From positions 65,187,702 to 65,251,701 of the forward strand of contig NC_088863.1 in the NCBI RefSeq assembly GCF_032884065.1: DNA of 64,000 bases, read 5' to 3'. The translations under genes were made by a program, and so were the position numbers. The DNA comes from Artemia franciscana. Taxonomy: Eukaryota > Arthropoda > Branchiopoda > Anostraca > Artemiidae. This document shows, one piece after another, positions 22,541 to 32,092 of this stretch; the first letter of the stretch is position 1; the number at the start of each line of letters is the position of its first letter. The notes under the pieces were generated by a model. It was not told the origin of the DNA. It did not search any database and saw nothing but the letters and a program-made list of their open reading frames with translations.

Positions 22541-23099
22541 TCTATATATATAAAAATAAGTTGTCTGTCTGTGGATGTGTGGATGGATGTGTCAGGTGAC
22601 GTCACCTGAAAAAACTGGATTAGGTGACGTCAAAACTGAAAAAACTAAAAAAAGGCAAAAACTACAAAAAAAACTAAAAACTAATAAAAAAATAAAAAAG
22701 CTAAAAAACTAAAAAAACTATAAAGGTAAAAACCAATAAAAAACTAAAAAAAAAAACTGAAAAAACTAAAAAAAGGCAAAAACTACAAAAAAAACTAAAA
22801 ACTAATAAAAAAAGTAAAAAAGCTAAAAAACTAAAAAAACTAAAAAAACTAAAAAAAGGTAAAAAACTAAAAAAAATAAAAAATAAAAAAAAACTAACAA
22901 AAAGGAAAAAACTGAAAAATAAGCTAAAATAAAGGTAAAAACCAATAAAAAACTAAAAAAAAAAGGAAAAAAACTAATAAATGACGACACTCAAGAGAAA
23001 GCGACCAGGACAAAAGGAATGTTCGATTAGCAATCAACAAAGCACCGGGACACAGGGAGTATAAATGACGACCAGGACATAAGTAAAAAAAAAAAACTA
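22541..23099 (+). mobile_element. Non-autonomous Helitron, tandem unit 3, 3' truncated
   Basis: TC at 22541 follows the unit 2 CTAG after ten bases of TATATATATA. Palindrome, A-rich arrays and GACGACCAGGACATAAG are as in units 1 and 2. The copy stops where another 5' end begins at 23100, without helicase remnant or 3' module. Confidence 0.75.
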
Positions 23100-23533
23100 T
23101 CTATATATATAAAAATAAGTTGTCTGTGGATCTGTGGATCGTGGATCAGGTGACGTCACCTGAAAAAACTGGATCAGGTGACGTCAAAACTGAAAAAACT
23201 AAAAAAAAGGCAAAAACTACAAAAAAAACTAAAAACTAATAAAAAAGCTAAAAAACTAAAAAAACTAAAAAAAAGGCAAAAACTACAAAAAAACTAAAAA
23301 CTAATAAAAAAAATAAAAAAGCTAAAAAACCAAAAAAACTAAAAAAACTAAAAAAGGTAAAAAACTAAAAAAACTAAAAACTAAAAAAAAAACTAAAAAA
23401 GGTAAAAACTAAAAGAACTAAAAAAGAAAAAAATAAATGACGACACTCAAAGAGAAAGCGACCAGGACAAAAGGAATGTTCGATTAGCAATCAACAAAGC
23501 ACCGGGACAAAGGGAGTATAAATGACGACCAGG
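23100..23533 (+). mobile_element. Non-autonomous Helitron, unit 4, truncated
   Basis: TC at 23100-23101, TATATATATAAAAATAAG, then GGATCTGTGGATC, the palindrome at 23147-23162, A-rich arrays and minisatellite ending GACGACCAGGAC at about 23535. There it joins Rep coding sequence of another copy. Confidence 0.7.
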
Positions 23534-25345
23534 ACGTACACCAAAATAATAATTCAGTGCGTGTGTTCAATACAGCCATCGATTTGATGCCTACTGATAC
23601 GCATAAAATTGTTATTTCCGCTGACAAAACGCCCTCCTGGCCAACATGTTCGTAAATACAATGCTCCCAACTATCGACGAAGTGGCAATTGTTATGGTCG
23701 GTGATCAGTTTTTACCTCGAGATATTATTCTTCATAAGCGAAACGCTCAGTTGGTAAGAATTGCTGAAACTCATCGATGCTACGATGTCCTACAATATCC
23801 TATCATTTTTTCGGATGGAGCCGACGGCTATCACTTTAATATTAAATTGATAAATCCAGCCACTAGCAAAGAAATGAATAAGAAATGCAGTGCAATGCAT
23901 TATTATTCCTATAGACTAATGATTCGGCAGGATGAAGACAATTATATTTTTAAATGTCGTCAAGTGTTTCACCAATACGTCGTTGATATGTATGCAAAAA
24001 TTGGATCAGAACGTTTGCTATTTATCCGTTTGAATCACACCAAGCTCCGCTCTGAACAATACATTCATTTGAGAGATGCAGTTGTACATGACGGTAACAC
24101 CACAAACGTTGGAAGATTAACGGTTTTACCTTTGTTATATGCTGGCAGTCCCCGTCATATGCATGAATATGCTCAAGTTGCTATTGTGTTTGCTCGTCTC
24201 TATGGTCGTCGAGATGTATATATTACATTTACATGTAATCAATCTTGGGACGAGATACAGTAGCTTTTAATTCAAGGACAATCGGCTTTTATCCTCGACT
24301 TTTAGTACCCAACACAATTACTGGCAATGATGGTTACCCACAATATAGAAGAAGATCTACTGAAGATGGCGGTAAAACAGCAATAATAAAGAAGCGTAAA
24401 GGTACCACCATCGAAGTAGATAACCAGTGTGTTGTTCCATATTCCCCATTATTATCAAAAACATTTAATGCACACATAAACGTTGAATACTGTAACACGT
24501 AAAGGCAATCAAATACATATGTAAATACGTCAACAAAGGCAGTAACATGGCAGTTTTTGGCTTGTAGTCCGAAATCAAAGATATTGACGAAATAGTACAA
24601 TATCAGGCTGGAAGATACATAAGCAGTAAAGAAGCTGTTTGGTGAATTCTTTCATTTCCGATACATGAACGAAGTCCAGATGTTGTTCACTTATTGGTAC
24701 ATTTACAGAATGGTCACCGTGTTTATTTTTCGGAATCCAACGTGCAACAAAGAGTCCTGAATCCACAGGATACAAATTTAACTGCTTCCTTTTTGCTATG
24801 CAAAAATGATTCTTTTGAAAAAAAACTGCTATATGCTGAAGTGCCTTCGTATTACACGTGGAATACTAAAAGCAAAGTATTTGAACATCGAAAACAGGGT
24901 AAGTCAGTCGACGGCAAACCTACCATCTTCAAAGATACCACGATAGGTAGACTCTACATCGTTCACCCCAATCAGCATGAATGCTTCTTTCTACGCCTGC
25001 TTTTGGTGATGCACCCGGTCCGACGTCTTTTTAGTATTTGAGAACTGTAAACGGTACTATACATGAGACTTACCGTAGTCCATGCCGAGCTCTGAATTTA
25101 TTGGAGAATGGCCAACACTAGAATAACTGCATCAATGACGCGTGCGAAACCTCAACTCCAAGTCAAATTCGTGCATTGTTTGAAATCATTCTAACAACTT
25201 GCTCTCCTTCAGCTCCTACAGAGTTATGGGGAAAATATAAATCGAAAATGTCCGAAGATATACTCAATCGAAAACGGTTAGAGACGTCAGATATGACTTT
25301 TGATTTTACATCAGAAACTTATAACTACACTTTAGTTATTATAGA
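23534..25345 (+). mobile_element. Helitron Rep segment, plus strand, lacking both ends
   Basis: Coding-derived sequence runs from AATAATTCAGTGCGTGTG (Rep, 'NNSVRVFNTAIDLMP') to YNYTLVIIED just before the helicase. It carries the same HUH-removing deletion as the minus-strand copy at 16.4-18.4 kb (QSA joined to FYPRLL). The two copies face each other around the tandem array at 18.7-23.5 kb. The end at 25345 runs into GACTAGCTGACTAGCCAACTAG, a small CTAG-rich scar. Confidence 0.8.
23555..25345 (+). pseudogene. Helitron Rep, HUH region deleted
   Basis: Readable blocks: FNTAIDLMPTDTHKIVISADK; an extra base in the PPGQHV region; frame 23646-24263 with TIDEVAIVMVGDQFLPRDII, QYPIIFSDGADGYHFNIKL, KKCSAMHYYSYRLMIRQDE, TKLRSEQYIHLRDAV and DVYITFTCNQSWDEIQ; frame 24245-24502 with YPRLLVPNTITGNDGYPQYR and INVEYCNT; then VNKGSNMAVFGL followed by a stop, IVQYQAGRYISSKEAVW and LQNGHRVYFSESNVQQRV. 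The invariant P-H-A-H segment is absent between WDEIQ and YPRLL. Several frameshifts and stops. Confidence 0.8.
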
Positions 25346-25381
25346 AGACTAGCTGACTAGCCAACTAGAAGTTATAGAAGA

Positions 25382-25489
25382 CTAGCCAACACCTAGGTTG
25401 GTGGGGGCGCTTCGCAACCCTCCAAGCCCCCCCCCCCACGCGCGTAAGTCGTTACGCGCCATTGTAGTTGTGTCCCCATGTCCCACATG

Positions 25490-25492
<3 letters not shown>
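25382..25492 (-). mobile_element. Helitron 3' module, minus strand
   Basis: The minus strand reads CACATGTGGGACATGGGGAC, ATGGCGCGTAACGACTTAC, a G-run, GAAGCGCCCCCACCAACC and TAGGTGTTGGCTAG with CTAG at 25382-25385 followed by T. The second hairpin is replaced by a short CCAAC/GTTGG stem. The sequence TTATAGAAGACTAG occurs twice around it (25340-25386), probably an insertion or repair scar. Confidence 0.7.

Positions 25493-25584
<92 letters not shown>
25493..25584. repeat. (TA)n microsatellite
   Basis: TA tract between a minus-strand 3' module and a plus-strand 5' end. Confidence 0.95.
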
Positions 25585-25638
25585 TCTATATATATAAAAA
25601 TAAGTTGTCTGTCTGTCTGTGGATCTGTGGATCTGTGG

Positions 25639-25752
25639 ATCAGGTGACGTCATGTTTCGGCTGACGTCATGAAATTAGTTGCCGTCATTTTTTGCTTTGA
25701 AGGTGACGTCATTAAAGTTATATAAGACATATGTTCGCGTAGAAATCTATTA
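25639..25752 (+). promoter_or_regulatory. Helitron promoter with clustered CRE sites and TATA-like box
   Basis: Three TGACGTCA sites (about 25645, 25660 and 25703) precede TTATATAAGACATA at about 25718, a TATA-like box about 35 bases before the ATG at 25753. TGACGTCA is the bZIP (CREB/ATF) consensus. The same layout, with ATTTAAGACATA as a weaker box, occurs at 32145-32261, 38560-38664, 39772-39928, and on the minus strand at 31940-32045, 41640-41755 and 45033-45155. Conservation across copies supports a promoter role; activity is inferred. Confidence 0.6.
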
Positions 25753-27222
25753 ATGTTTAAGTTTACAATGACTGATGAAGATGCTCATAGAGTCTATGCC
25801 AAAAAACTTGCTGCTGATAGAGAAAGTCAGAAAAGAAAGCGTGCCGAGGAACTACCAGAGCAACGCGAAAGCAGACCTGCTTCTAAAAGAGAAAGTGAAA
25901 AAAGAAGGCGTGCCGAGGAATCAAAAGACCAGCAGGGAAACAGGCTTGAGGCTGATAGAGAAAGAAAGAACAGAAAGCATGCGAGGAACTACCAGAGCAA
26001 CGCAGAAGCAGACTTGCTGCTAAAAGAGAAAGTGAAAAAAGAAGGCGTGCCGAGGAATCAAAAGACCAGCAGGGAAACAGGCTTGAGGCTAATAGAGAAA
26101 GAAAGAACAGAAAGCATGCCGAGGAACTACCAGAGCAACGCAGAAGCAGACTTGCTGCTAAAAGAGAATGTGAAAAAAGAAGGCGTGCCGAGGAATTACA
26201 AGAACAGCAAGAAATCAGGCTTGCTGCTGATAGAGAAAGTAAGAAAAGAAAGCGTGCCGAGGAATCACAAGAACAGCAAGAAATCAGGCTTGCTGCTGAT
26301 AAAGTAAGAAAAGAAAGCGTGCCGAGGAATTACAAGAACAGCAAGAAATCAGGCTTGCTGCTGATAGAGAAAGTAAGAAAAGAAAGCGTGCCGAGAATCA
26401 GAGCAATCTGAAAGTTATCGCCTGGCATTCAGGTACAACCCAGTCGATGATTATAGCTTGAGTAGATGTGTTCAAATCGGGACAATGTCTAAAATTTGTC
26501 CCCTATTGCAAGGCCTTGATTCAATGGTGAAACAATAGGAATGTGTTGCGCCTCAGGAAAAGTTAAACTTCCTCTATTGGCTGCACACCAGAGCCATTGA
26601 AGACTTTCCTTACTGGAACTACGTCAGAATCTAAGCGTTTTTTGTCAAAAATCAGACAATACAACTCATGTTTCCAAATGACGTCGTTTGGAGCCCAAAT
26701 CGAAAATCCAGATCAATTTATGTCTACTTTCAAAGTAAAAGGGCAAATTTATCATAAAGCAGGGTCCCCTTCTACCATTCTCAGGCGAGAATCATAAATT
26801 TTTACAATTGTACTTCATCAGTGATAGCAATTCTGAATTGAATGCACGTTGCGAAATTTCTCCCAACGTTGAAAGGACAATCGTTTCCCAATTGAAACAT
26901 CTTTTCCACGAAAATAATAAGTTAGTGCGTCTGTTCAAAACAGCCATCGATTTGATGCCTAGTGATACTCATAAAATTGTTATTTCCGCTGACAAAACGC
27001 CTCCTGGCCAACATGTGCGTAGATACAATGCTCCGACTATCGACGAAGTGGCAATCGTTATGGTCGGTGATCAGTTTTTACCTCGAGATATTATTCTACA
27101 TAAGCGAAACGCTCAGTTGTTAAGAATTGCTGAAACTCATCGATGCTACGATGCCCTACAATATCCTATCATTTTTGGGATGGAGCCGACGGCTATCACT
27201 TTAATATTAAATTGATGAATCC
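25753..27222 (+). pseudogene. Helitron Rep, N-terminal half
   Basis: Starts MFKFTMTDEDAHRVYAKKLA, followed by about eight imperfect 23-residue repeats of the type RLAADRESKKRKRAEESQEQ (69 bp each), rich in Lys/Arg/Glu and predicted to form a basic coiled coil with KRKR nuclear-localisation-like clusters. Then ICPLLQGLDSMV shows a frameshift in the Cys domain (intact copies read CPYCKALKFNGETMGMCC). After that come QMTSFGAQIENPDQFMSTFK, SELNARCEISPNVERTIVSQ, TPPGQHVRRYNAPTIDEVAI and FLPRDIILHKRNAQLLRIAE. The repeats probably change number between copies by slippage. Frameshifts near 25980, 26395, 26510, 26590, 26775 and 27180. Confidence 0.8.
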
Positions 27223-28000
27223 AGCCACTAACAAAGAAATGAATAAGAAATGCAGTGCAATGCATTATTATTCCTATAGACTAATGATTCGGCAGGATGA
27301 AGAAAATTATATTTTAAAATGCCGTGAATTGTTTCACCAATTTATCGTTGATATGTATGCTAAAATTGAATCAGAACGTTTGCTATATATCCGCCTGAAT
27401 CAGACCAAGCTCCGCTCTGAACAATACATTCATTTGCGAGATGCAGTTATAAATGACGGTAATACCACAAACGTTGGAAGATTAACAATTTTACCTTCGT
27501 CATATGCTGGCAGTCCCCGTCATATGCATGAATATGCTCAAGATGCTATTGCGTATGTTCGTCTCTATGGTCGTCCAGATTTATTTATTACATTTACATG
27601 TAATCAATCTTGGGACGAGATACTGCAGCTTTTACTTCAAGGACAATCGGCGGTTCATAGGCATGACATTACGGCACGTGTCTTCCGGCAAAAGTTGAAA
27701 TCACTGATAAACTACCTTGTAAAACATGAAGTGTTTGGGTCAGTGCGATGCTGGATATACTCAGTGGAATGGCAAAAACGAGGTTTGCCACACGCACATA
27801 TACTAATCTGGCTACATACAAAAATTACTTCAAACGAAATTGATGATGCGATTTCCGCTGAAATACCTGATAAAAATGTCGATAAGGGGTTACATGATAT
27901 TATTGTAAAAAATATGATACATGGACCTTGCGGTGCACTGAACGAAAATTCACCATGCATGCCAAAGGAAGGTGCACAAAGCAATATCCTCGACTTTTAG
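27143..28000 (+). pseudogene. Helitron Rep catalytic core (HUH) segment
   Basis: An uninterrupted 285-codon frame. Landmarks: HFNIKLMNPATNKEMNKKCS, MHYYSYRLMIRQDEENYILK, TKLRSEQYIHLRDAVINDGN, NVGRLTILPSSYAGSPRHMH, DLFITFTCNQSWDEILQLL, HDITARVFRQKLKSLINYL, VFGSVRCWIYSVEWQKRG and LPHAHILIWLH. P-H-A-H (His codons 27791-27793 and 27797-27799) is the metal-binding HUH motif of rolling-circle Rep endonucleases. EWQKRGLPHAH is the typical Helitron form. After GPCGALNENSPCMPKEG a one-base change near 27970 shifts the frame. Confidence 0.88.
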
Positions 28001-29164
28001 TACCCAAAACAATTACTGGCAATGATGGTTACCCACAATATAGAAGAAGATCTACTGAAGATGGCGGTAAAACAGCAATAATAAAGAAGCGTAACGGTAC
28101 CACCATCGAAGTAGATAACCAGTGGGTTGTTCCATATTCCCCTTTATTATCAAAAACATTTAATGCACACATAAACGTTGAATACTGTAACTCCGTAAAG
28201 GCAATCAAATACATATGTAAATACGTCAACAAAGGCAGTGACATGGCAGTTTTTGGCTTGCAGTCCGAAATCAAAGATTTCGATGAAATCGTAGAATATC
28301 AGGCTGGAAGATACATAAGCAGTAATGAAGCTGTTTGGCGAATTCTTTCATTTCCGATACATGAACATAGTCCAGCTGTTGTTCACTTAGCGGTACATTT
28401 ACAGAATGGTCAACGTGTTTATTTCACGGAAACCAACGTGCAACAAAGAGTCCTGAATCCACCGGATACAACATTAACAGCTTTTTTTTCGCTTTGCAAA
28501 AATGATTCTTTTGCAAAAAAGCTGCTGTATACTGAAGTGCCTTCGTATTACACGTGGAATACTAAAAATAAAGTATTTGAACGTCGAAAACAGGGTAAGT
28601 CAGTCGACGGCCAACCTACCATCTTCAAAGATACCACGATAGGAAGACTCTACACCGTTCACCCCAATCAACATGAATGCTTCTTTCTACGCCTGCTTTT
28701 GGTGAATGTACCCGGTCCGACATCCTTTGAGTATTTGAGGACTGTAAATGGTACTATACATGACACTTACCGTAGTGCATGCCAAGCTCTGAATTTATTG
28801 GAGAATGACCAACACTGGGATAACTGCATCAATGACGCGTGCGAAACGTCAACCCCAATTCAAATTCGTGCATTGTTTGGCATCATTTTAAGAACTTGCT
28901 CTCCATCAGCTCCTACAGATTTATGGGAAAAATATAAGTCAAAAATGTCCGAAGATATACTTCATCGAAAACAGTTAGAGACGTCAGACATGACTTTTGA
29001 TTTTACACCAGAAATTTATAACTACACTTTAATTGTTATAGAAGATTTTTGCATAAGTATGGCAAACAAACCTCTTCAGGGTTTGGGAATGCCTTCACCT
29101 AACCGTATCGCTGCTGTTTCGACATGTGTAGAATTGGATCGTGAACAAAGTTACAGTACGGATT
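27928..29164 (+). pseudogene. Helitron Rep C-terminal part with two-Tyr motif
   Basis: After the frame change, RCTKQYPRLLVPKTITGNDG leads through INVEYCNSVKAIKYICKYVN to IVEYQAGRYISSNEAVWRIL. Y codons at 28297-28299 and 28312-28314 are the pair expected to cleave and join DNA ends. Next come VYFTETNVQQRVLNPPDT, SYYTWNTKNKVFERRKQG, RLYTVHPNQHECFFLRLLLV, FEYLRTVNGTIHDTYRSACQ and LGMPSPNRIAAVSTCVELDR, the linker to the helicase. The native sequence ends at about 29164; the frame runs on into foreign DNA to 29241. Confidence 0.88.
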
Positions 29165-30994
29165 GTAACTTTGACGGATGTTTAAAAATAAACATCACGG
29201 ATGTTTATTTTTGTTTTTCAGGGATGATTGTATCAAAATAATGGTCCTAAAAGATCATGAGGGTCATTCGAACGGAAATTAAAAATTCTTGTGCCCTTTT
29301 AAGTGACAAAAAAGATATGAAAGCAACTGGGCTCCCCACTCCCATTTATCCCCCGAAATTATCTGACCAAAAGTTTGAGATAGCCATTTTGTTCAGTATA
29401 GTTGAAAGATCAAACAATTGTGTCTTTAGATGTAAAATGATCTCCCAGAATGCATGGGGAGAGGCCTGTAAGTTATGAAATTCGCCAATTGTTCACAAGA
29501 ATTCTGGAGTGATCGAAAAACCGATTCAAGGTTAGTCTTATTCAAATGAAAGAATGCTAATGAGAATTTTTCAGGCTGAATCGTCCGCAAGCAATATTAC
29601 GTGGAGAGAGATTCTCAGCGAGACTGGAATCGTCTGGAGGGAATTTTAGGGGGTGGGTTGTGATGCACTTTACCTTGGATGAAGTTTCCACGGATGAGTT
29701 CTCAGTGATAGAGGGGGGGGGTGAGCTAGATTAGCCGGCATTATTTGAAAAACAAGCAGAAATTATTCCATATATGAAGGGAGGCCTCCTCCTCAACACC
29801 TTGCTCTTTACGCTAAAGTTTGACTGTTCATCCCAATTTTTTAAGAGCGTCTACTAACAAACAGAGGCCGTTTTATTAGAATAAGAAGTTTTTTTAAAGT
29901 GCTAACAGCTTCAGCGTAAAGAGGAAGGTATTGAGGAGGGGCAACCCTCCATAAATGGAATAAATCTGCCAAAGTTAATTAGTAAATTCTGTTTTCATTT
30001 GTCATGTACGGTGAGCTAAATTTGAACCTCCATTAGTTGTAATACGTTCAGAAATTAAATGAAAGACAAGTTTTTTATTTAACTGGAAGTAAAAAAACAA
30101 CATTAAAACGAACAGAAATTATTCCGTACATGAGAAGAGCTATCTCCTCCTTACCGCATCGCTCTTTACGCTAAAGTTTTTATTGTTTTAAAAAATAGGC
30201 TTGTGAAAAAGGGTCGCTCCTTACTTTCAGTTATAAAAAAGGTTTTTTTTATATTTAATTTCTTGATGTTTTCTTCCCACAAGAAAGACTACAAATATGT
30301 GTTCTTCATTAGGGTGATAATGTTAAACCAATGGTCCCAGTAGATTGGGAGAATTCGAACGGTAATTGTTAATTCAAAACGATTTTTAATTCGAACAGAA
30401 ATTACAAATCTTAGTGCCCATATTCAGTGACACAAAAGACTGGAGCACAACTAGCAACCTCATACGCTCCTTTTTCACCAAGACATCCGATCATAACTTT
30501 GAAATAGCCATTTCGCTCAGTATAGTTGAAGGTCCAAAAACTATGCCACTATTACTGCTCAAACAGTCCTATTACTACTCAAATAGACAGCTTTCTAGAG
30601 GAAAAATTAGGAGATCTTATTTCTAATAAAAAAAAAACAACAACAAAAAACAAGTTTCTGGTGTTGTTATACATGGTTTGCATCTTAATTCAAATTCAAA
30701 AAGATAAGTTCCAAACCAAGATGACATTGTATTATTAGTATAGGTACCAAAAGATACTAAAGGGTAACACAAAATCAAAAGAATCTAATTATCTAATTTA
30801 AATTATTCGGTCCACCAATTTGCTTAGTGCAAAAGGGGACTGAATTTATCCTGAGGGTGGGGATTTAGCCCCATCTAGAGAATTTCTACATGATAAAATC
30901 GATTATCTACGTGATAAACTATAAAGTTCTGGCTCATAATAACCTGACTCGTAATAATTCTCTATACTTGTAAAATTAAGAAAACTAGGGCTTT
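29165..30994. repeat. Non-coding foldback-family repeats inserted at the helicase
   Basis: Sequences shared with the 46.7-50.8 kb foldback appear here: ATTCGAACGGAAATTAAAAATTC with GTGCCCTTTTAAGTGACAAA (29270-29310), GAGATAGCCATTTTGTTCAG (29377), and the GCTCTTTACGCTAAAGTTT core. The core is at about 29810, with an imperfect reverse-complement partner at about 29915, and again at about 30164. It probably holds two or more degraded copies. No gene is evident. Confidence 0.65.
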
Positions 30995-31094
30995 NNNNNN
31001 NNNNNNNNNNNNNNNNNNNNNNNNNNNNNNNNNNNNNNNNNNNNNNNNNNNNNNNNNNNNNNNNNNNNNNNNNNNNNNNNNNNNNNNNNNNNNN
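30995..31094. other. Assembly gap (100 N)
   Basis: Exactly 100 consecutive N, the conventional size for a gap of unknown length. Orientation and adjacency across it are not proven. Confidence 0.99.
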
Positions 31095-32092
31095 CAACTA
31101 ATTTCATGACCGATTTTCGATTTGGGCTCCAAACGACGTCATTTGGAAATATGAGTTGTATTGTCTGATTTTTGACAAAAAACGCTTAGATTCTGACGTA
31201 GTTCCAGTAAGGAAAGTCTTCAATGGCTCTGGTGGTGCAGCCAATAGAGGAAGTTTAACTTTTCCTGAGGCGCAACACATTCCCATTGTTTCACCATTGA
31301 ATTTCAAGGCCTTGCAATAGGGACAAATTTTAGACATTGTCCCGATTTGAACACATCTACTCAAGCTATAATCATCGACTGGGTTGTACCTGAATGCCAG
31401 GCGATAACTTTCAGGTTGCTCTGATTCCTCGGCATGCTTTCTTTTCTTACTTTCTCTATCAGCAGCAAGCCTGATTTCTTGCTGTTCTTGTGATTCCTCG
31501 GCACGCTTTCTTTTCTTACTTTCTCTATCAGCAGCAAGCCTGATTTCTTGCTGTTCTTGTGATTCCTCGGCACGTTTTCTTTTCTTACTTTCTCTATCAG
31601 CAGCAAGCCTGATTTCTTGCTGTTCTTGTAATTCCTCGGCACGCCTTCTTTTTTCACATTCTCTTTTAGCAGCAAGTCTGCTTCCGCGTTGCTCTGGTAG
31701 TTCCTCGGCATGCTTTCTGTTCTTTCTTTCTCTATCAGCCTCAAGCCTGTTTCCCTGCTGGTCTTTTGATTCCTCGGCACGCCTTCTTTTTTCACTTTCT
31801 CTTTTAGCAGCAAGTCTGCTTTCGCGTTGCTCTGGTAGTTCCTCGGCACGCTTTCTTTTCTGACTTTCTCGATCAGCAGCAAGTTTTTTGGCATAGACTC
31901 TTTGAGCATCTTCATCAGTCATTGTAAACTTAAACATTAATAGAATTCTACGCGAACATATGTCTTATATAACTTGAATGACGTCACCTTCAAAGCAAAA
32001 ATGATGGCAACTAATTTCATGACTCCAGCCGAAACATGACGTCACCTTATCCACAGATCCACACACAGACAACTTATTTTTATATATATAGA
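31095..32092 (-). mobile_element. Helitron 5' part, minus strand
   Basis: The 5' TC corresponds to the plus-strand GA at 32091-32092. The minus strand reads TCTATATATATAAAAATAAG, GGATCTGTGGAT, TGACGTCA sites, then the ORF at 31937 going down. It is cut by the assembly gap. It lies head-to-head with the plus-strand Helitron at 32099, six bases apart. Confidence 0.85.
31104..31937 (-). CDS. Helitron Rep N-terminus, open but 3' truncated by gap
   Basis: A clean 277-codon frame and the best model of the N-terminus. MFKFTMTDEDAQRVYAKKLA is followed by seven 23-residue basic repeats (residues about 19-180), then SYRLAFRYNPVDDYSLSRCV, SKICPYCKALKFNGETMGMC, CASGKVKLPLLAAPPEPLKT and FLTGTTSESKRFLSKIRQYN. 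C-P-Y-C ... C-C before GKVKLP is the conserved Helitron Cys cluster, plausibly zinc-binding. It ends in QIENRS where the sequence changes just before the N run, so the last few codons may be an assembly or junction artefact. Nearly identical to the broken 25753 copy. Confidence 0.8.
   Translation of the reverse strand: MFKFTMTDEDAQRVYAKKLAADRESQKRKRAEELPEQRESRLAAKRESEKRRRAEESKDQQGNRLEADRERKNRKHAEELPEQRGSRLAAKRECEKRRRAEELQEQQEIRLAADRESKKRKRAEESQEQQEIRLAADRESKKRKRAEESQEQQEIRLAADRESKKRKHAEESEQPESYRLAFRYNPVDDYSLSRCVQIGTMSKICPYCKALKFNGETMGMCCASGKVKLPLLAAPPEPLKTFLTGTTSESKRFLSKIRQYNSYFQMTSFGAQIENRS

Larger units (their letters stand above)
25585..29164 (+). mobile_element. Longest Helitron copy: full Rep region, helicase lost
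   Basis: TC at 25585-25586 starts the 5' end, followed by (TCTG)n, GGATCTGTGGATC, a TGACGTCA-rich promoter, and Rep coding sequence from 25753 with coiled-coil repeats, Cys cluster, HUH (27791-27799) and two-Tyr motif (28297-28314). Coding stops abruptly at ELDREQSYST (29160), just before the helicase, and unrelated foldback-family sequence follows. A handful of single-base frameshifts break it, notably near 25980, 26500, 27180 and 27960. It is the best reference for the family's Rep in this window. Confidence 0.85.

Noticed and set aside
18718-23162. Regular palindromes considered as a CRISPR-like array
   Set aside because: Spacing is set by Helitron units of 0.5-2 kb, there are no unique short spacers, and the genome is eukaryotic.
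24334-24600. Minus-strand frame over Rep (MYYFVNIFDF...), with similar frames at 16876 and 28029
   Set aside because: Mirror frames of the real Rep coding sequence; they recur only because the Rep copies recur.
25753-29164. Large Helitron protein read as a virus-like or Polinton gene
   Set aside because: HUH, two-Tyr and Pif1-helicase blocks with TC...CTAG ends identify a Helitron. No capsid, protein-primed polymerase or retroviral-type integrase was seen anywhere in the window.
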